DNA of 64,000 nucleotides from Astrothelium macrocarpum (GCA_021030915.1 JAGEMR010000152.1:1-64000), one strand, 5' to 3'; positions 11,534 through 22,920 are shown, numbered from the stretch's first letter. Numbers and translations are program-made. Notes: generated from the letters alone by a model not told the origin.

Positions 11534-13700
11534 GGAGTGTGGATCACGTTTCGCACGGTCCACCACTTTGCACCCTCAAATTAATTCTCACCACCAAATG
11601 TTTAAATTAGATTATCTCAATAATAATAACAAATAATAAAATGAAATCAAATGGATTCAATAATATTAATTTATACGCGTTAAATAAGTCATTAAATTTA
11701 ATTTTTGAAATATAATGGAATTTGTATTTGATATTTTGAATGATTTGAATAAAAATTCATTTGCGTTTTATTTGAATTTTTCATATCCATTATTATAATA
11801 TTTTGAATATTATTTGGCGTTTTTTGCTGTTTCTATTATTTTCGTTGTTTTCGCTGTGATTCGCCTTTGAATTATTTATTCGTTATTCGTTATTCAATAA
11901 CCTTCTATTTCTGCTATTCTTTAACAATTCGTTCAGCTTTTCGCTATTTCTGAATTTCCTTTTAATCGCGTTTTCGTTATATTTTTCATTCAATTTTAAT
12001 TTATTTATCAGTCTCTTTTTATATCTTTTGAATTTTCTTTTATTATTTTTCAGTTATTTCAGTTTTTTTCTTCTTCTATTATAATTCATGAATGAATATA
12101 AATTTATTAAAATTGAATATTATTATTTTATGATATTAAGAAGATATCTTCAATTATTTTCATATATTCGATCGTTATTTTTGAATTCGAATTATTTTTT
12201 TGAAATTCGAATTCTTTATTTTAAAAAAATAAATATCCATATTTTATTGAAATATGAAAATTTCAAATTTATCAATTTTTTTATATTCCAAAAATATCAA
12301 TTTAATATTGAATTATTTATGAATTTGTTTCCAATATTTTATAATGACCATAATTGAAAATTCTAAATTGGAGAATTAATCTGAATATTTTTCAATATAT
12401 TAAATATAAATTTGATTGAATATAATAAATAAATTAAATGACTAAAATTCTATTTTGAATCATTCGTTTATAATATTTTTAATTATAAATATTTTTTGAT
12501 ATATTATTTAAAATAATAAAAAAAAATCAGTTTTATTTAATAAAAATAAATTTTATATATATTGAAATCAAATATCCAATTTGATATTATAATATTCAAT
12601 TAATAATTTAAATAAATTCATATTTAATGACTGAAATTAATAAATCAAATGAAAAAAATAAATAATTATCATAATTCATTGATTAAAATAATAATTAAAA
12701 AATTTTTAAATAAAATAAAATTCATGGCCATTTATAATAAATATTCGCCATTTTAAATTATTATTAATTTTATTTTTAATATTTTTATTAAATATTTTTT
12801 TTAATCAAATTAATCCAATCTGATTATTTATCCAATTTATTTTAAATAATATGAAATTATATTTATGAATAATGGAATTTATATATTGAATTTATAAATT
12901 TTATATAATATCTGATTAAATGTTATAAATAAATATTGAAAATAAGATTTCATTATTTATAAAAATCGAAATAAAAATAATAATCCATAAATGTGAATTA
13001 TTCTGATCTGTTTTTTGAAAAAAGCCTTATTCGTAAATTATTCTATTAAATATATGACGGTATTTTATTATTTGATTTATAATAAAATCTTTTTCGTCTA
13101 TATTATATATATTATATGATGAAATATTATATTCGATAATTTTAAAAAAAATTTAATAAAATATTAATGATAAAATAATATAATTTAATGATTCATATTA
13201 ATTTAAAATATAATTAAAGATTAATATAATTATTTATTTATTTTTAAATGATATCAAAAATGGTAAAAAAGACTGATTTTAATTACGACCGGTAATATTT
13301 TATAAAATAATTTATTCATTTCATTTTAATCTTTTTTTTAATAATATTGATAACGAAATTTCAAATCATTCAAATAATAGATGAAATCCCATAATATATA
13401 AATATATTAATTCATGAAATTAATATATTTTTTTGATATTATGAAAATTTGGCCTGGATTTTATAGACCGTTTTAATATGAGATTTATTGATTCTTCTGT
13501 GACGATATGATAACGTTATATATTGAATTCTATAAAATTTTGCTATCTGAATATAATTAAACTGTTTCTACGCATTCGCTGCTTCAATTGCTAAATCAAT
13601 CGGCTTCATATTGGTGGAATAATTCGTATACGAATTCGTGGAGTGGATTCAAAATTCAGTGTGCAAAGTGGTGGACCGTGCGAAACGTGATCCACACTCC
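11534..13700. mobile_element. Fot1/pogo-type DNA transposon, AT-mutated
   Basis: A perfect 40-bp TIR (11534-11573 and 13661-13700, tip GGAGTGTGGATCACG) is flanked by TA at 11532-11533 and 13701-13702. Length is 2167 bp. The minus-strand transposase N terminus is still readable near the right end. The interior aligns by eye with the element at 27593-31570 over long stretches (for example 11587 onward with 27608 onward, and 12088 onward with 29955 onward), so these are two copies of related elements. It split a copy of the dispersed GCGCATCC motif or landed just beside it (13703-13755). Confidence 0.88.
13440..13609 (-). pseudogene. Fot1/pogo transposase N-terminal relic
   Basis: From an ATG at 13609 the minus strand reads MKPIDLAIEAANA, a stop, then KQFNYIQIAKFYRIQYITLS and YRHRRINKS. 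This is the helix-turn-helix start typical of Fot1/pogo transposases (aa-N-Y..IA..Y.I...TL..R...). The TAG and later stops fit C-to-T damage. It shows the element's gene runs on the minus strand. Confidence 0.7.
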
Positions 13701-13702
13701 TA

Positions 13703-13755
13703 GCGTGTGATTAGCGCATCCTTGAAGACTGTGCCCATCTAGTTTGATTGGATTA
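13703..13755 (+). repeat. dispersed GATCAGCGCATCC motif, copy A
   Basis: GTGATTAGCGCATCCTTGAA then GACTGTGCCCATCTAGTTTG, ATTGGATTA. It aligns over about 50 bp with the reverse complement of 50178-50225 and more weakly with three other copies in the window. Confidence 0.6.
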
Positions 13756-14419
13756 ATAGAATGGCTATCAAACATAGTAGCGATGCTTCAACCTTGCTTC
13801 TATTGACTGGCATTGGCTGGCTTGAAGCATGATTTGGCTCTTCCAATTTTCTCTGGCTTGCGTATCAATAGTCATTGTCAATTGTATTGCGACACGGTGC
13901 TCACTTTGAAATGGGAGATTGGAATCATTTTCGTAGGGCATTACGTTTTAGGTGATTCATAAGTGTTCTATCTGGTCCACAAGGCTTTTTCAATCCAATA
14001 TTGGCACTATACCCCGGTACCTTTCCACAGTGACGACGTGATTGTAAATCGCCGTAAAGTTATGGGGCAGCGAAACTAGGACAGTTAGCACGACCTTTCA
14101 CAGGAAGGAGTAGAGGACTGACGCACTCGCTACCGTCCTTTGTAGCCACAAGATGATAAAATAAATCTCAACGTCTCAACAGATTCAACAGGCTGCTGAA
14201 TTTGTTAGTATTCTATCGTAGCAACGACTGGCGATAGCACCTGATTCTCTTACTATTTAAGCTCCGCACAATGGCATCTTCGTCGAGTTCCATCCATATT
14301 CGCTATCGACACTAGAGAATAGAAGAGGTTAAACAGATAATGGTCAAGATCATTGCTTACTTACACACCTCAACCGAACCTCCACATCCACAAGCTCAAG
14401 ATGGATAACGCCTGCCGGA
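13756..14419. other. intergenic, possible promoter of 14420 ORF
   Basis: Normal composition. No gene recognised. Short CT- and CA-rich runs near 14365-14395 resemble a fungal 5' leader. Confidence 0.35.
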
Positions 14420-14815
14420 ATGTTTAGCTACAGAAGCAAAGATGCTGCAGATACACTTACCGACTACCTCAAACATCTCATCTCTCTTGATTCCACACCT
14501 CTCCTTGCCGAAGCAGAACGGCTCAATCTTTTCAGACCTTCTATCACTAATCTCAGACCATTGAGAATTGATCAATCAGATAAGGATTGGATCAAACTAT
14601 TTATTTGGGAAAATTCAATACTTCTTTCGGATCCTGTTATTGAGCTTTCACACAGAGCATTGTTGGAAAGACATCGAGCTCAATTATTGATATTAAACAC
14701 ACAGAGAGTGTTTAATAGACAAGATGAGAGGTTTTTGAAGGGATACAAATTGAAAGTGTCTCGCGGTGACCTTCAAGTGTTGAGAACGATATTGAGGGAT
14801 TTCAAAATGAGCTGA
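14420..14815 (+). CDS. hypothetical protein, 131 aa
   Basis: The open frame starts MFSYRSKDAADTLTDYLKHL and ends FKMS. It has a coherent amphipathic, probably all-helical composition (LLAEAERLNLF, ELSHRALLERHRAQLLILN) and ordinary codon use, which favours a real small gene. No signal peptide, membrane segment or known domain is visible. A further upstream ATG at 14401 is in another frame and stops after eight codons. It could be an exon of a larger gene, but no splice partners are evident. Confidence 0.5.
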   Translation: MFSYRSKDAADTLTDYLKHLISLDSTPLLAEAERLNLFRPSITNLRPLRIDQSDKDWIKLFIWENSILLSDPVIELSHRALLERHRAQLLILNTQRVFNRQDERFLKGYKLKVSRGDLQVLRTILRDFKMS

Positions 14816-15319
14816 GTTGGCTAACTCCGAGTCTTTTAGTATCTTTAAAACGTAACTTCCAACGTCAGCCAAGGACTCGTACTTACAAGCGTACTGGATC
14901 GACGGGAAGGTGGATCTGGCTTAACATATATGATCAGTCACTGTTGGTAGCAAGACTTCGGAGTGCTTGTCTTGCGATACAGAGATAGAGAGGACTGCTT
15001 GCCTGATGAGTGAAGGGAGTTTGCTTCTAAATAGCATTCACCACCGTCCTCACAGGCAAGCAGGCACGTGGAGGAGAAATGCCGACAAGGAGAAAAGACT
15101 GGGAATGCAGAAACTTACAGTCGACAGGATAGAGAGCTCTTCGAACCTATGTCAGCCATCAACGAGCGCGAACACGAAGACAATGTTCGAAGATAAACCT
15201 ACGGGATACCATTGTGTAGTTAGATCCTCTCGAGGTATCAGCCCTCTGTTCGCAAGAAAGGAATGCTAGAAACTCACAAATCTGTCAAACAACTTGATTT
15301 CCACGGCATTTCCACAGAG
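14816..15319. other. intergenic between hypothetical gene and LINE tail
   Basis: A 100-codon plus-strand ORF (14967-15269) shows no family features. The stretch ends at the T-run that is the poly(A) end of the minus-strand LINE. Confidence 0.35.
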
Positions 15320-15334
15320 TTTTTTTTTTTTTTT
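15320..15334 (-). repeat. poly(A) tail of the LINE
   Basis: Fifteen consecutive T on the plus strand at the 3' edge of the minus-strand LINE, 52 bp after its last stop codon. This fits target-primed reverse transcription. Confidence 0.8.
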
Positions 15335-15587
15335 AACAAAGACGTCGCTCCGACTCAGTAAATTTATTGTTTGAGTGATGTTTGGTTCACTCAAACTGAC
15401 TGAGTCCAAAGTAGCAGATCGCCCAGTCCATTGCAATGGGCGCGTCTATCGTCATCATCTTCTTAAGATCGGTATGACCTAATGCAGCCCACAATAGACG
15501 CCACTCTTTCGACAGTATTGGGCAATCAAGTAAAAGATGTTCCGCGGCCTGAGATACTCCACACTCACATTTTGGAGACGGAACAAG

Positions 15588-15639
15588 CTGTTGGTGAATA
15601 ATTAGCATAACTTGTTCCGAGCATAGATGAAAGACATAC
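15588..15639 (-). other. intron 3 in LINE ORF2 (52 nt)
   Basis: GTATGT at the 5' side, GCTAAT branch-like box, CAACAG at the 3' side. Splicing joins GLNKYLYSRNSQNHT to LVPSPKCECGVSQAAEHLL, restoring the expected spacing between the RTG-IGL-YL motif and the zinc-like tail. Confidence 0.75.
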
Positions 15640-16467
15640 CGTATGATTTTGAGAATTCCGAGAGTATAGATACTTGTTCAGACCAATCACACCTGTCCTG
15701 CATTGGAAAAGAAGAGTACTTTGCGCACGAGACAGACCCTTGTAGTAACGTAACGGATTCTCATCTCAATTCTCTTTCACAATTAGCCGCTCTTTAGTCT
15801 TTCCTTGCTGCTTGGTATAGTATTTAGCCCATTGACGTGAGTGTATATTTTCGCCGAGTTTTCGGCAATGAGTAGTGGTTGCCTTCTTTCGGCTTTTAGA
15901 AGCAAACCAAGACTGGGCCCATCTGTCTTAATCGCCTGCAAACTCGTCGAACAGTCTCCTGCCTGCTTCGAGAACAATTCCTCTTGCAATGTGGTCCATG
16001 ACATGGTACGGATGTCCTTTTTGACGCGATTGACTCGCTTTGCTCTTACTCAAGTTTATAGACATGGCAGAATTAGATCTGATATATGGTGATCTATTCT
16101 GACAAAGCCATTTTTGATCTTACGATCCATAATCTCGAGCGACGAAGGCCAAGGAAGTTCGATGGAGAAAAACTGAGATCGGCTCTATGTCGAGCTCTTT
16201 CCTTAGACATTCTGTTGGTGTCTGTTTAAAAGCCCCAGCTATGTGTCGAAGGCATTCATTCTGCAGTCTCTCCAATCTTTCGACCAAATACTGTGATATT
16301 GCATAGGCAGCGCCCGAGAACTTGAAGAACCATGCACCACATGCGTATGCGATAATAGATCGCATGTTAGAAAGGTATAAGTGCCTCATGTGAAGGGTAG
16401 TAAGGCCCCAAGTTGAGCGAGAGACACGCTGATGGTACTTCAATGTCCTTCGCACCTTACAAATGAT

Positions 16468-16513
16468 CTGCTATATTCAGCGGGGTTCGGTCGTGACAAC
16501 CTGGTGAACTTAC
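16468..16513 (-). other. intron 2 in LINE ORF2 (46 nt)
   Basis: CAG|GTAAGT at the 5' side and TAGCAG at the 3' side, with a GCTGAAT branch-like box. Splicing joins LTWRAHIEQ to IICKVRRTLKYHQRVS...STWGL, the conserved thumb-region pattern of Tad-like LINEs, and corrects an otherwise broken frame. Confidence 0.75.
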
Positions 16514-17086
16514 CTGCTCAATATGTGCTCTCCAGGTGAGCCTGTCATCCACCATTACACCAAGAATACGAATCTGTGGTTCCAATGGGTTCTTTTTACC
16601 ACGTAGACCAGCAATGTTCGGAAGCTCTTGACGGTCTTCCTTGCGCTCTCGACTGTGCTGAGGCCGAAAGTGTAAAATAGCGTACTTTGACTGGTCGAAT
16701 TCGATACTGCGAGTCGCTGCCCAAGAAATAATTCGTCCGTGCAAGTCTTCCAGCATTAGATTACATTCAGCACGAGTGGGCATCGTCACGACCACATAAA
16801 TGTCGTCGACGAAAGCAAAAAGGGTCATCAATTTACCCCAATTAGGATCTCCCGCAAATTCCTGCAACAAAGGTGATGTGAAGATGAGAAAAAGAATAGG
16901 TGAAAGCGTACTGCCTTGAGGGATGCCAATGTTTACAAAAAATTTCTCAATTGTGGTATGGCCTGGCATCTCAAGAGTGCTTTGGCGGTTTGACACAAAT
17001 GACCACACAAATTGCACGATCCAGTAAGGAATTCCCTTGTCCATCAAGCTCTGGAGCAATTTCTCCCGATTAACAGAGTTGTAGGC

Positions 17087-17140
17087 CTGCCGGATGTCAG
17101 TGCTTTGAGTAGCAGTAAAAAAGTCATGAGGGCATTGTAC
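17087..17140 (-). other. intron 1 in LINE reverse transcriptase (54 nt)
   Basis: It begins GTACAA and ends CGGCAG with a CACTGAC branch-like box 10 nt before the end. Removing it joins MDIQG to AYNSVNREKLL, giving the canonical reverse-transcriptase motif A (D-I-x-G-A-Y/F). Because 54 is divisible by 3 the frame stays open either way, so an in-frame insertion is the alternative. Confidence 0.65.
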
Positions 17141-19052
17141 TCCTTGGATGTCCATTGATAGCACAGTCGTCACCCATTGCTTTTGCATACGCCAACCCCT
17201 GTAAACCTGGTTGAACAAGCACCGAAGTGCTGTTGTAGTGCACTTCCCTGGGGCGCCGAATTGTGTGGGAGCCAGAATTTTATGCAACGTACAAAGGTCT
17301 TGTAAACGATTAGCGATTAACTTTTCCAACATTTTACCAAGCGAAGACAACAATGCGATTGGTCTCCAGATTTTTGGATGAGTGTATGGTCTTTTATCTG
17401 GTTTTTTTGAAAACAATTGTTCTCGCCAACTGGAACTGGTTAGGATGGTAAGAGAGCCGAAGGCACGCCTGAAAAAGATGTTCGATGGAATGTAAAACAG
17501 CTCCTTTGGCAACCTTTAAAGCTTGGTTCCCAACATCGTCGATTCCTGGTGCTTTTCGTGTCTCTAAGCTCTTGAGAAGACAATATACTTCACCTTCTTG
17601 AAGCTCTTGGGCTGACTCGAATGATTTGCGGTTGGGAATGTTTGGGGGCAAAGGAATAGGAGTTGCGCAGTCGTCGCTCGTCTTTAGAAAGACGAACTTG
17701 CGGAAGCATGCAGCTTTGGCAGCCCCACTAGAGTACTGTTCACTGTCGATGACAAAATCTGGCATTCGAGGTGCTGTTTTAGGCTGACACCAAAGTTCGC
17801 CAAGTTTTGCCATTCGATATGTACCGCGCATGTCTTTGCTGCCATCAACGACCCAGCGGCGGAATGATTTCATTGATTCAATCCTTCTAAGCTTGATAGT
17901 CTCTGCATCATACTTATAGAATTCTTCCCTGAGATCAGAACGTTCCTTGGCACAAGTAGTTTTTTGAAACCTCTCCAAGGCTGCGTCAGCCAGCTTCTGG
18001 TATTCTCTGATTGCGGGGGTATCTGAGGAAATACGATGTGGTCTCTTGAGTCCATAACGAGGGACAAATGCATGTATTGTGGATTGCATGTAAGTCACGA
18101 AACGGTTGACATATTTGTCGATGTCCTCCGTCGTGTTCAAAGGAGCTGTGCCAAGCCTCTTCATGTTTTCCCTCACATCAGCTTCGTATTTCTTTTTGTC
18201 GACCTCGCCCCAGCAGAAATAAGACGGGCGCACACGAGCCGGTTCGAAGTCCAAAGTGGTTTCAGTCACGCGGTGGTCAGATTCGAATCCTTTGATGCCT
18301 GCGACCTTCCATTCGAATTCCCGAGTAGCAATGGAGGATCCAACAAACGTAAGGTCCAAAACGCTCCCAGTCCCATCATTGCCGTCGATAGAAGGCGTGA
18401 ACGTGATGACACCGGGTTCGTTGCACAAGGTCATCTCAGCACCTTTCATAGCTTCGTAGAAATTTCTTGCCTGGACATTCGTCCTTCGCTGACTCCCCGC
18501 CTTCTTGGCCCAAGATGGATGATGAAGGTTCATGTCGCCAGCTAAAATATCCGCACCTTCCAATGTCATATTGGCGGTTATATCATCGACAACAATTTTG
18601 TTGTCACGATTATAAATGTTGTGAAAAGCGACATCACCACACATAGTGGCGAGTATCAAAGTTGCCGCCAAGCGATAGTTGCTCCCCTCGTGTCTGTATG
18701 CACGCCAGTGATCGATGGGAATTGATTTGTGTACTAAAAAGAACACTCTATCTCGTTCTAGTTCAGACTGAGATGGCTCTGCGGTCGGTTCGGGGTTTCG
18801 GTGTTCCGATAATCCCCCCAATGAGTCGGCGGACCAGAATCTGTAACTACCGTGAGAGAGAAGGGACATCTTTGGGGGTGGATCCTGACACAAGATGATG
18901 TCCCACATGCGGCTCATGCATCGAGTGTGCTCAATCAGTCTGGAGAACCGCAGTTCGCTTTGTCTGAGGTTGCAAGTGACAAAAATAAGCTTTTTATCTT
19001 GCATAGATACTAATTTGTCAGGAGATACAACAATTGACTGGATTTCAGACAT

Positions 19053-20068
19053 TTTTTTCAGTTCCAGATGCTAAAGGAGCTAGTGAAGCAAACTCGTTAG
19101 CCAGGAAACAATTACTACCGGAAGTACCCACATAGAGGTTCAACCCCGTTATATGATATAGTGCTCAGATGTGAGTGACAGGTGGGCGATCTGGGTCGTT
19201 CGAGAGCAGAACATCTATATGACCGCATATAAGAGGGTTTGAGTACCAGGAAGGTCCGGTCTAAAGATTCGAATGATGCGGAATTTAGCTTGGCTGTAGA
19301 CGATCAAGTTCATCTGGTAAATTGATTGAGCTTCTTTCAATATGTGTGTGATCAAAGACTCCTTGGTCGAAAGTGTCATATCCTGTGGAGTTTCCTCAGG
19401 GCTCCACTATTGGTTTAAATAAGATTTCCAGTACCTCATAGACAATTAAAGATGCTACGGCCATGCCCCTGGGAATGCTTTGCCACGGGACTATTGCAAT
19501 TTTTTTTGGATTCCAAATTTCATGTCCCGTCTGAGGCGTTTTCTGGGTCATGTTCTGCCTCCAAAGATGTCGGTGCGAGTGTTCAATGCGCAGACTAGTG
19601 TTCTGAGCTTGGCATACGCCAAGTGTGATTACAGCAGCTTTTTACATCCGAAGGCTAGCGCTGTGGGTCTCTGAATCAGTTGAAATGCTTACCCATGAGG
19701 TTTCTACAACTTACTTAGTTCAGAGATCCACAGCGCTAGCTGTCGGCTGCCCCTGGGTTCTGTATGGAGCCCGAGCAAAGGTAAGCATGATTTGTTTTAA
19801 TTAATATTCTAATTAACCTGTCCCACCAGCACAGGTTGCACCACTCGACTGTCAGTGGCACCGCTAAGAGGGGCGTCTGGCTGGTAGCGCCATTGATCGT
19901 GAGAATCCGCTCAATATAGGAAAGTTTCATGAAACAAAGACGATTGGGGCTAATTGAACGTTGCCTCATTTGCTCGACAGTATCAATCCTTCGCAGATCG
20001 TATCTTATTTGGCTCATCACCTGAAATTGCCTCTGATATCCTTTTTTTTCCTTTCTAATTGCAGGTAG
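19053..20068. other. stretch without a recognisable gene, containing a hairpin
   Basis: Upstream of the LINE ORF2, where a LINE ORF1 would be expected, but no zinc-knuckle Gag is found. A 94-codon minus ORF (19736-20020) has no family support. Confidence 0.4.
19654..19740. repeat. 87-bp inverted repeat (hairpin)
   Basis: Two 22-bp arms, 19654-19675 (GCTAGCGCTGTGGGTCTCTG then AA) and 19719-19740, pair with one mismatch around a 43-bp loop. It may be a minimal foldback element or a structured RNA; no flanking duplication was seen. Confidence 0.6.
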
Positions 20069-20110
20069 ACCATACGAGCACAGACTTAAAAGGATGTGTT
20101 GATCACACGC
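20069..20110 (-). repeat. dispersed GATCAGCGCATCC motif, copy B
   Basis: The plus strand reads GAGCACAGACTTAAAAGGAT then GTGTTGATCACACGC. It shares GCGTGTGAT and CATCC with copy A in the opposite orientation. Confidence 0.5.
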
Positions 20111-20518
20111 GGTCGATCAGCCGGATGCACCTCGGTATTATCGCTGTAAGAGTCATCTGAAAATGCGACATTGCATACCATAGATATCTGCCAGAACTTG
20201 TAACGTCGTAAGCTCGATAGAAAAAACATTAAAAGACAGCTTCGAAGCCGTTAGATTCGCTATGTCACATGCGAAAATTTGACAGAGGGACCAGCAAACA
20301 AAGAATTCGAGGTACAAGAAGTGCCTCAAACTCGAGAGCCATGACTACACACCCTTTCAGCATGTCAGCTTAGTTCGGTGAGATAGAGTATTGAAAGACA
20401 CTGTTGCTAAGCCCCCTGCTTCGAGTATCCAGTCATGCACAGTTTTTTACATTGTCAATCCGTCATGTATCCTGTCACTGATTTCTAATGCGTTGACCAC
20501 TTTATTTAGGGTTTGGGG

Positions 20519-21013
20519 TTATTTATCCCTATCTTGTACAGCTATGTGGCGGCCTGAGATCTCTCCAGCCAATCTCCAGACGAGGCACTTCAAATAGGAG
20601 TCACACCATTTAGTCATATAACAGTCCTCAAAGTCCTTGAATCTCTTGATTTGATAATGCATAAGTGGCTTCTGGGAGAACTGTGCCACCGGATAACCAC
20701 GGTTCAAAAGATGATCGAATATGGATCTTACACTAAAAGAGTGGTCTCTCAAATTTTGAGCCTGGCTTGATTGGCCTCTTCCTTTATCCGTGCCCGAGAA
20801 GGGGTCATTGTTAGGAATCAAGATCAACTTCGTGGCTTCACTGAAAATCAGGGTTCGCTTCACAGTTTTTTCCACGGATACAATAGTTTCCACGAGATCC
20901 TTCAAGGGGCTGCGGTCTGGACAGGGGTACAATGTCTCGGTGCTGTGGAGAAGTACCAGATCTTGTGCCGATGTTGGTTTAAAGTAAATGCTTGAGCTAG
21001 ACAGAACACTCAT
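20519..21013 (-). CDS. hypothetical ORF, 164 aa
   Basis: Starts MSVLSSSSIYFKPTSAQDLV, with a plausible mid-part (VETIVSVEKTVKRTLIFSEA, IKRFKDFEDCYMTKWCDSYL). It is the longest frame in an otherwise empty 4-kb stretch. No domain, signal peptide or membrane segment is seen. Overlapping plus-strand ORFs at 20771-20995 look like shadows. It may be real, a relic or chance. Confidence 0.3.
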   Translation of the reverse strand: MSVLSSSSIYFKPTSAQDLVLLHSTETLYPCPDRSPLKDLVETIVSVEKTVKRTLIFSEATKLILIPNNDPFSGTDKGRGQSSQAQNLRDHSFSVRSIFDHLLNRGYPVAQFSQKPLMHYQIKRFKDFEDCYMTKWCDSYLKCLVWRLAGEISGRHIAVQDRDK

Positions 21014-21378
21014 GACTTGACGTGAACGTCTCCAATAGTCTTTAGGGGTAGAAACTAACCTTGAATAGGAAAAGCGTGAGTAGCGGATGGAGACTTCCTT
21101 TCGGGGGAAACCATTGTGGTACTTTTATTTAGTTCTGAGGGCCACGTAGACTATTCATCACCCGTCATTATCAGGAGAGATCACAGTGTTGTTAGTTTTG
21201 TCAGTAGATTTCTGCATCAGAGAAACGCGGTCCGAGCGTTGTACTCGGAATCCTTCTGGCCTGGGTCATCCGGATTGCAAAATGCCTAATCCCTTAATTG
21301 GTAATTCCAAAATAAACTTTGATATGTGGGCCGACCCGAGTCAGTGTTACAGCGCCGGTCCATGTTCGATGATTGAAT

Positions 21379-21423
21379 TGTGATCAGCGCATCCTTCGGG
21401 TTCGTGCTTACACGGTTTGTTGG
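21379..21423 (+). repeat. dispersed GATCAGCGCATCC motif, copy C
   Basis: TGTGATCAGCGCATCCTTCG then GGTTCGTGCTTACACGG. Matches the core of copies A and E. Confidence 0.6.
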
Positions 21424-22831
21424 GGCAGACAAGTGGAGTGAAGAAAATTTTTTGAACAGCGGACAACATCCAGTATTAACCGAGACAAATTATTAGAGTC
21501 AGCATATGGGAAGTCTTTCCGTCAGCCTTGATCCTTCGAAACCATTCTCGACTCATGAAGATTACCGATTTCCATGCGATTTTCGCGATCTTCAGCGCTA
21601 TCCGGTGCGGATGAAATACCGGTGCGGATCGCAGCTGCTCATCCGCTGTGAGATACTATGTCCCTGGCGCTTTTGGTCCCACCAATTCCTTTCCCATGCG
21701 TTCAGACGATAATTATAGCAGCACTTCATATCGATGCCTATCAACGAGGCCACAAACTTTTGAACAGGCTCTAAATCTGCTTTCGTCATAGATCATCTCC
21801 AAAATTCAAGTCTCTCATTCGGCAAAGTCCCGTTGAAGCTTCTCTGAGAGACTATTTTGATCGACAAGTACCAATTTGGATCTCATCAGTTGGATCCAAA
21901 CTCTTCGGAAAAGAAGAATGTCAAACAAGCTATACAGAGAATTCAAATATATGGGCTCGGTGTACGCGGTGCATGACCGAGGTTAAAAAGAGGGTTTCTT
22001 TCCGTAGGGCGCCTCAATACTTTGTTCAAGTTACTCGATACTATCGCTAAGACGGCCACCGACATTGGGTATAGGAAGACGATATATTAGGGTAAATTGT
22101 TACTATGATATGGATTAGTTGTGATGAATTGCAATATAACCATGCCAGTCATCCTTACTGCTAATGTTCGAGCTCTTCCATGAGTCAGTAAGTTGTAGGC
22201 ATTCGATAAAGTCTAGATACTAACCACAATTTCGCATTCCCATGACATATCCTTTCCTTCGTTCGAGGTTACCCAGTTTGAATAAACAAGCCGGTCGGGT
22301 GGTCTTGGTGGTGAAATGACCGAAGTGGATCTTAGGACGTCAGCAAGCAACAGAGTTTTCCTACCCACCGCTCGCTCGGAGGAGCTAACGCTGGGAACTC
22401 GCAGCAAGCTGTTGCATTTAGCTTGCAATGTATGACAGTAGCTTGGAGCTGTTCACAGAGATACACACTAGTTTGCCGCCATTTCGAGCAGATTGCAGCT
22501 GAAGCTGTCAGAGACCCACTTCTATTATGTCCCGTCATCACTATACGGTGGCGTTGGTAGTTGTGAAGATCGAACCAGTATAGGAAATATCCATGATTCG
22601 AAGTGGGCCAAGGCGCGTTCGACGTGTATTATATAATCAGTGTATCCTCCCGGTTCTCGCTTTTGACTAATTTGTACGACCTAGCTCATGAATTCAGAAA
22701 GTTCAATTGGTTCAATATCGCCCTGTCGAAGGATGAGATCGATAGCGCTGTCCACCGGAAATGAATTGACGTTGTAGACACCTTGTTTTGTACGTTGCTT
22801 GAAATTTCAATAAATTTTTTACGTTCCGTAA

Positions 22832-22866
22832 AGCTAAATAAGCACAAGCCTAAAGGATGCGCTAAC
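22832..22866 (-). repeat. dispersed GATCAGCGCATCC motif, copy D
   Basis: The plus strand reads AATAAGCACAAGCCTAAAGG then ATGCGCTAAC. Opposite orientation to copy C. Confidence 0.5.
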
Positions 22867-22876
22867 CCCCACGCTA

Positions 22877-22920
22877 AACGCTTGGAGGCACCCAAGCGTT
22901 GTATGTGCGCTCAACGCACA
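22877..22920. other. two adjacent hairpins
   Basis: AACGCTTGG/CCAAGCGTT around AGGCAC, then TGTGCG/CGCACA around CTCAA, just beyond motif copy D. Possibly the end structure of an unidentified element. Confidence 0.4.

Larger units (their letters stand above)
15320..19052 (-). mobile_element. Tad-like (I-group) non-LTR retrotransposon, 3' portion
   Basis: A minus-strand element with, in order, an APE-type endonuclease, a reverse transcriptase, a decayed RNase-H region and a CCHC-like tail, ending in a run of 15 A (15 T on the plus strand at 15320-15334). This order is that of fungal Tad/I-clade LINEs. ORF1 is not seen upstream of 19052, so the copy may be 5'-truncated or its 5' part unrecognisable. 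It is not AT-mutated like the DNA transposons nearby, which suggests it is single-copy, young or otherwise shielded. Confidence 0.88.
15387..19052 (-). pseudogene. LINE ORF2: endonuclease - reverse transcriptase - RNase H - zinc tail, with introns and lesions
   Basis: Starts MSEIQSIVVSPDK at 19052. Endonuclease residues about 20-250 show ILCQDPP, AGDMNLHHPSW, SVLDLTF and ESDHR. Reverse transcriptase shows KAPGIDDVGNQALK, RPIALLSSLGK, GIPQGSTLSPILF and FVDD at 16802-16813. An RNase-H-like DCSTSLQAI remnant follows, then FQCRTGVIGLNKYL and the zinc-like KCECGVSQAAEHLLLDCP. Three segments behave as introns (17140-17087, 16513-16468, 15639-15588). One extra A in an A7 run near 17400 breaks the frame between FKK and PDKRPYTHP. 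Around 16120 and 15750 there are further stops, and the central RNase H domain is incomplete. Probably non-functional now. Confidence 0.82.

Noticed and set aside
17394..17512. Programmed frameshift between the two LINE ORF2 frames
   Set aside because: The needed change is +1 across an A7 run, not the -1 shift of a slippery heptamer; a simple 1-base indel or sequencing error is more likely.
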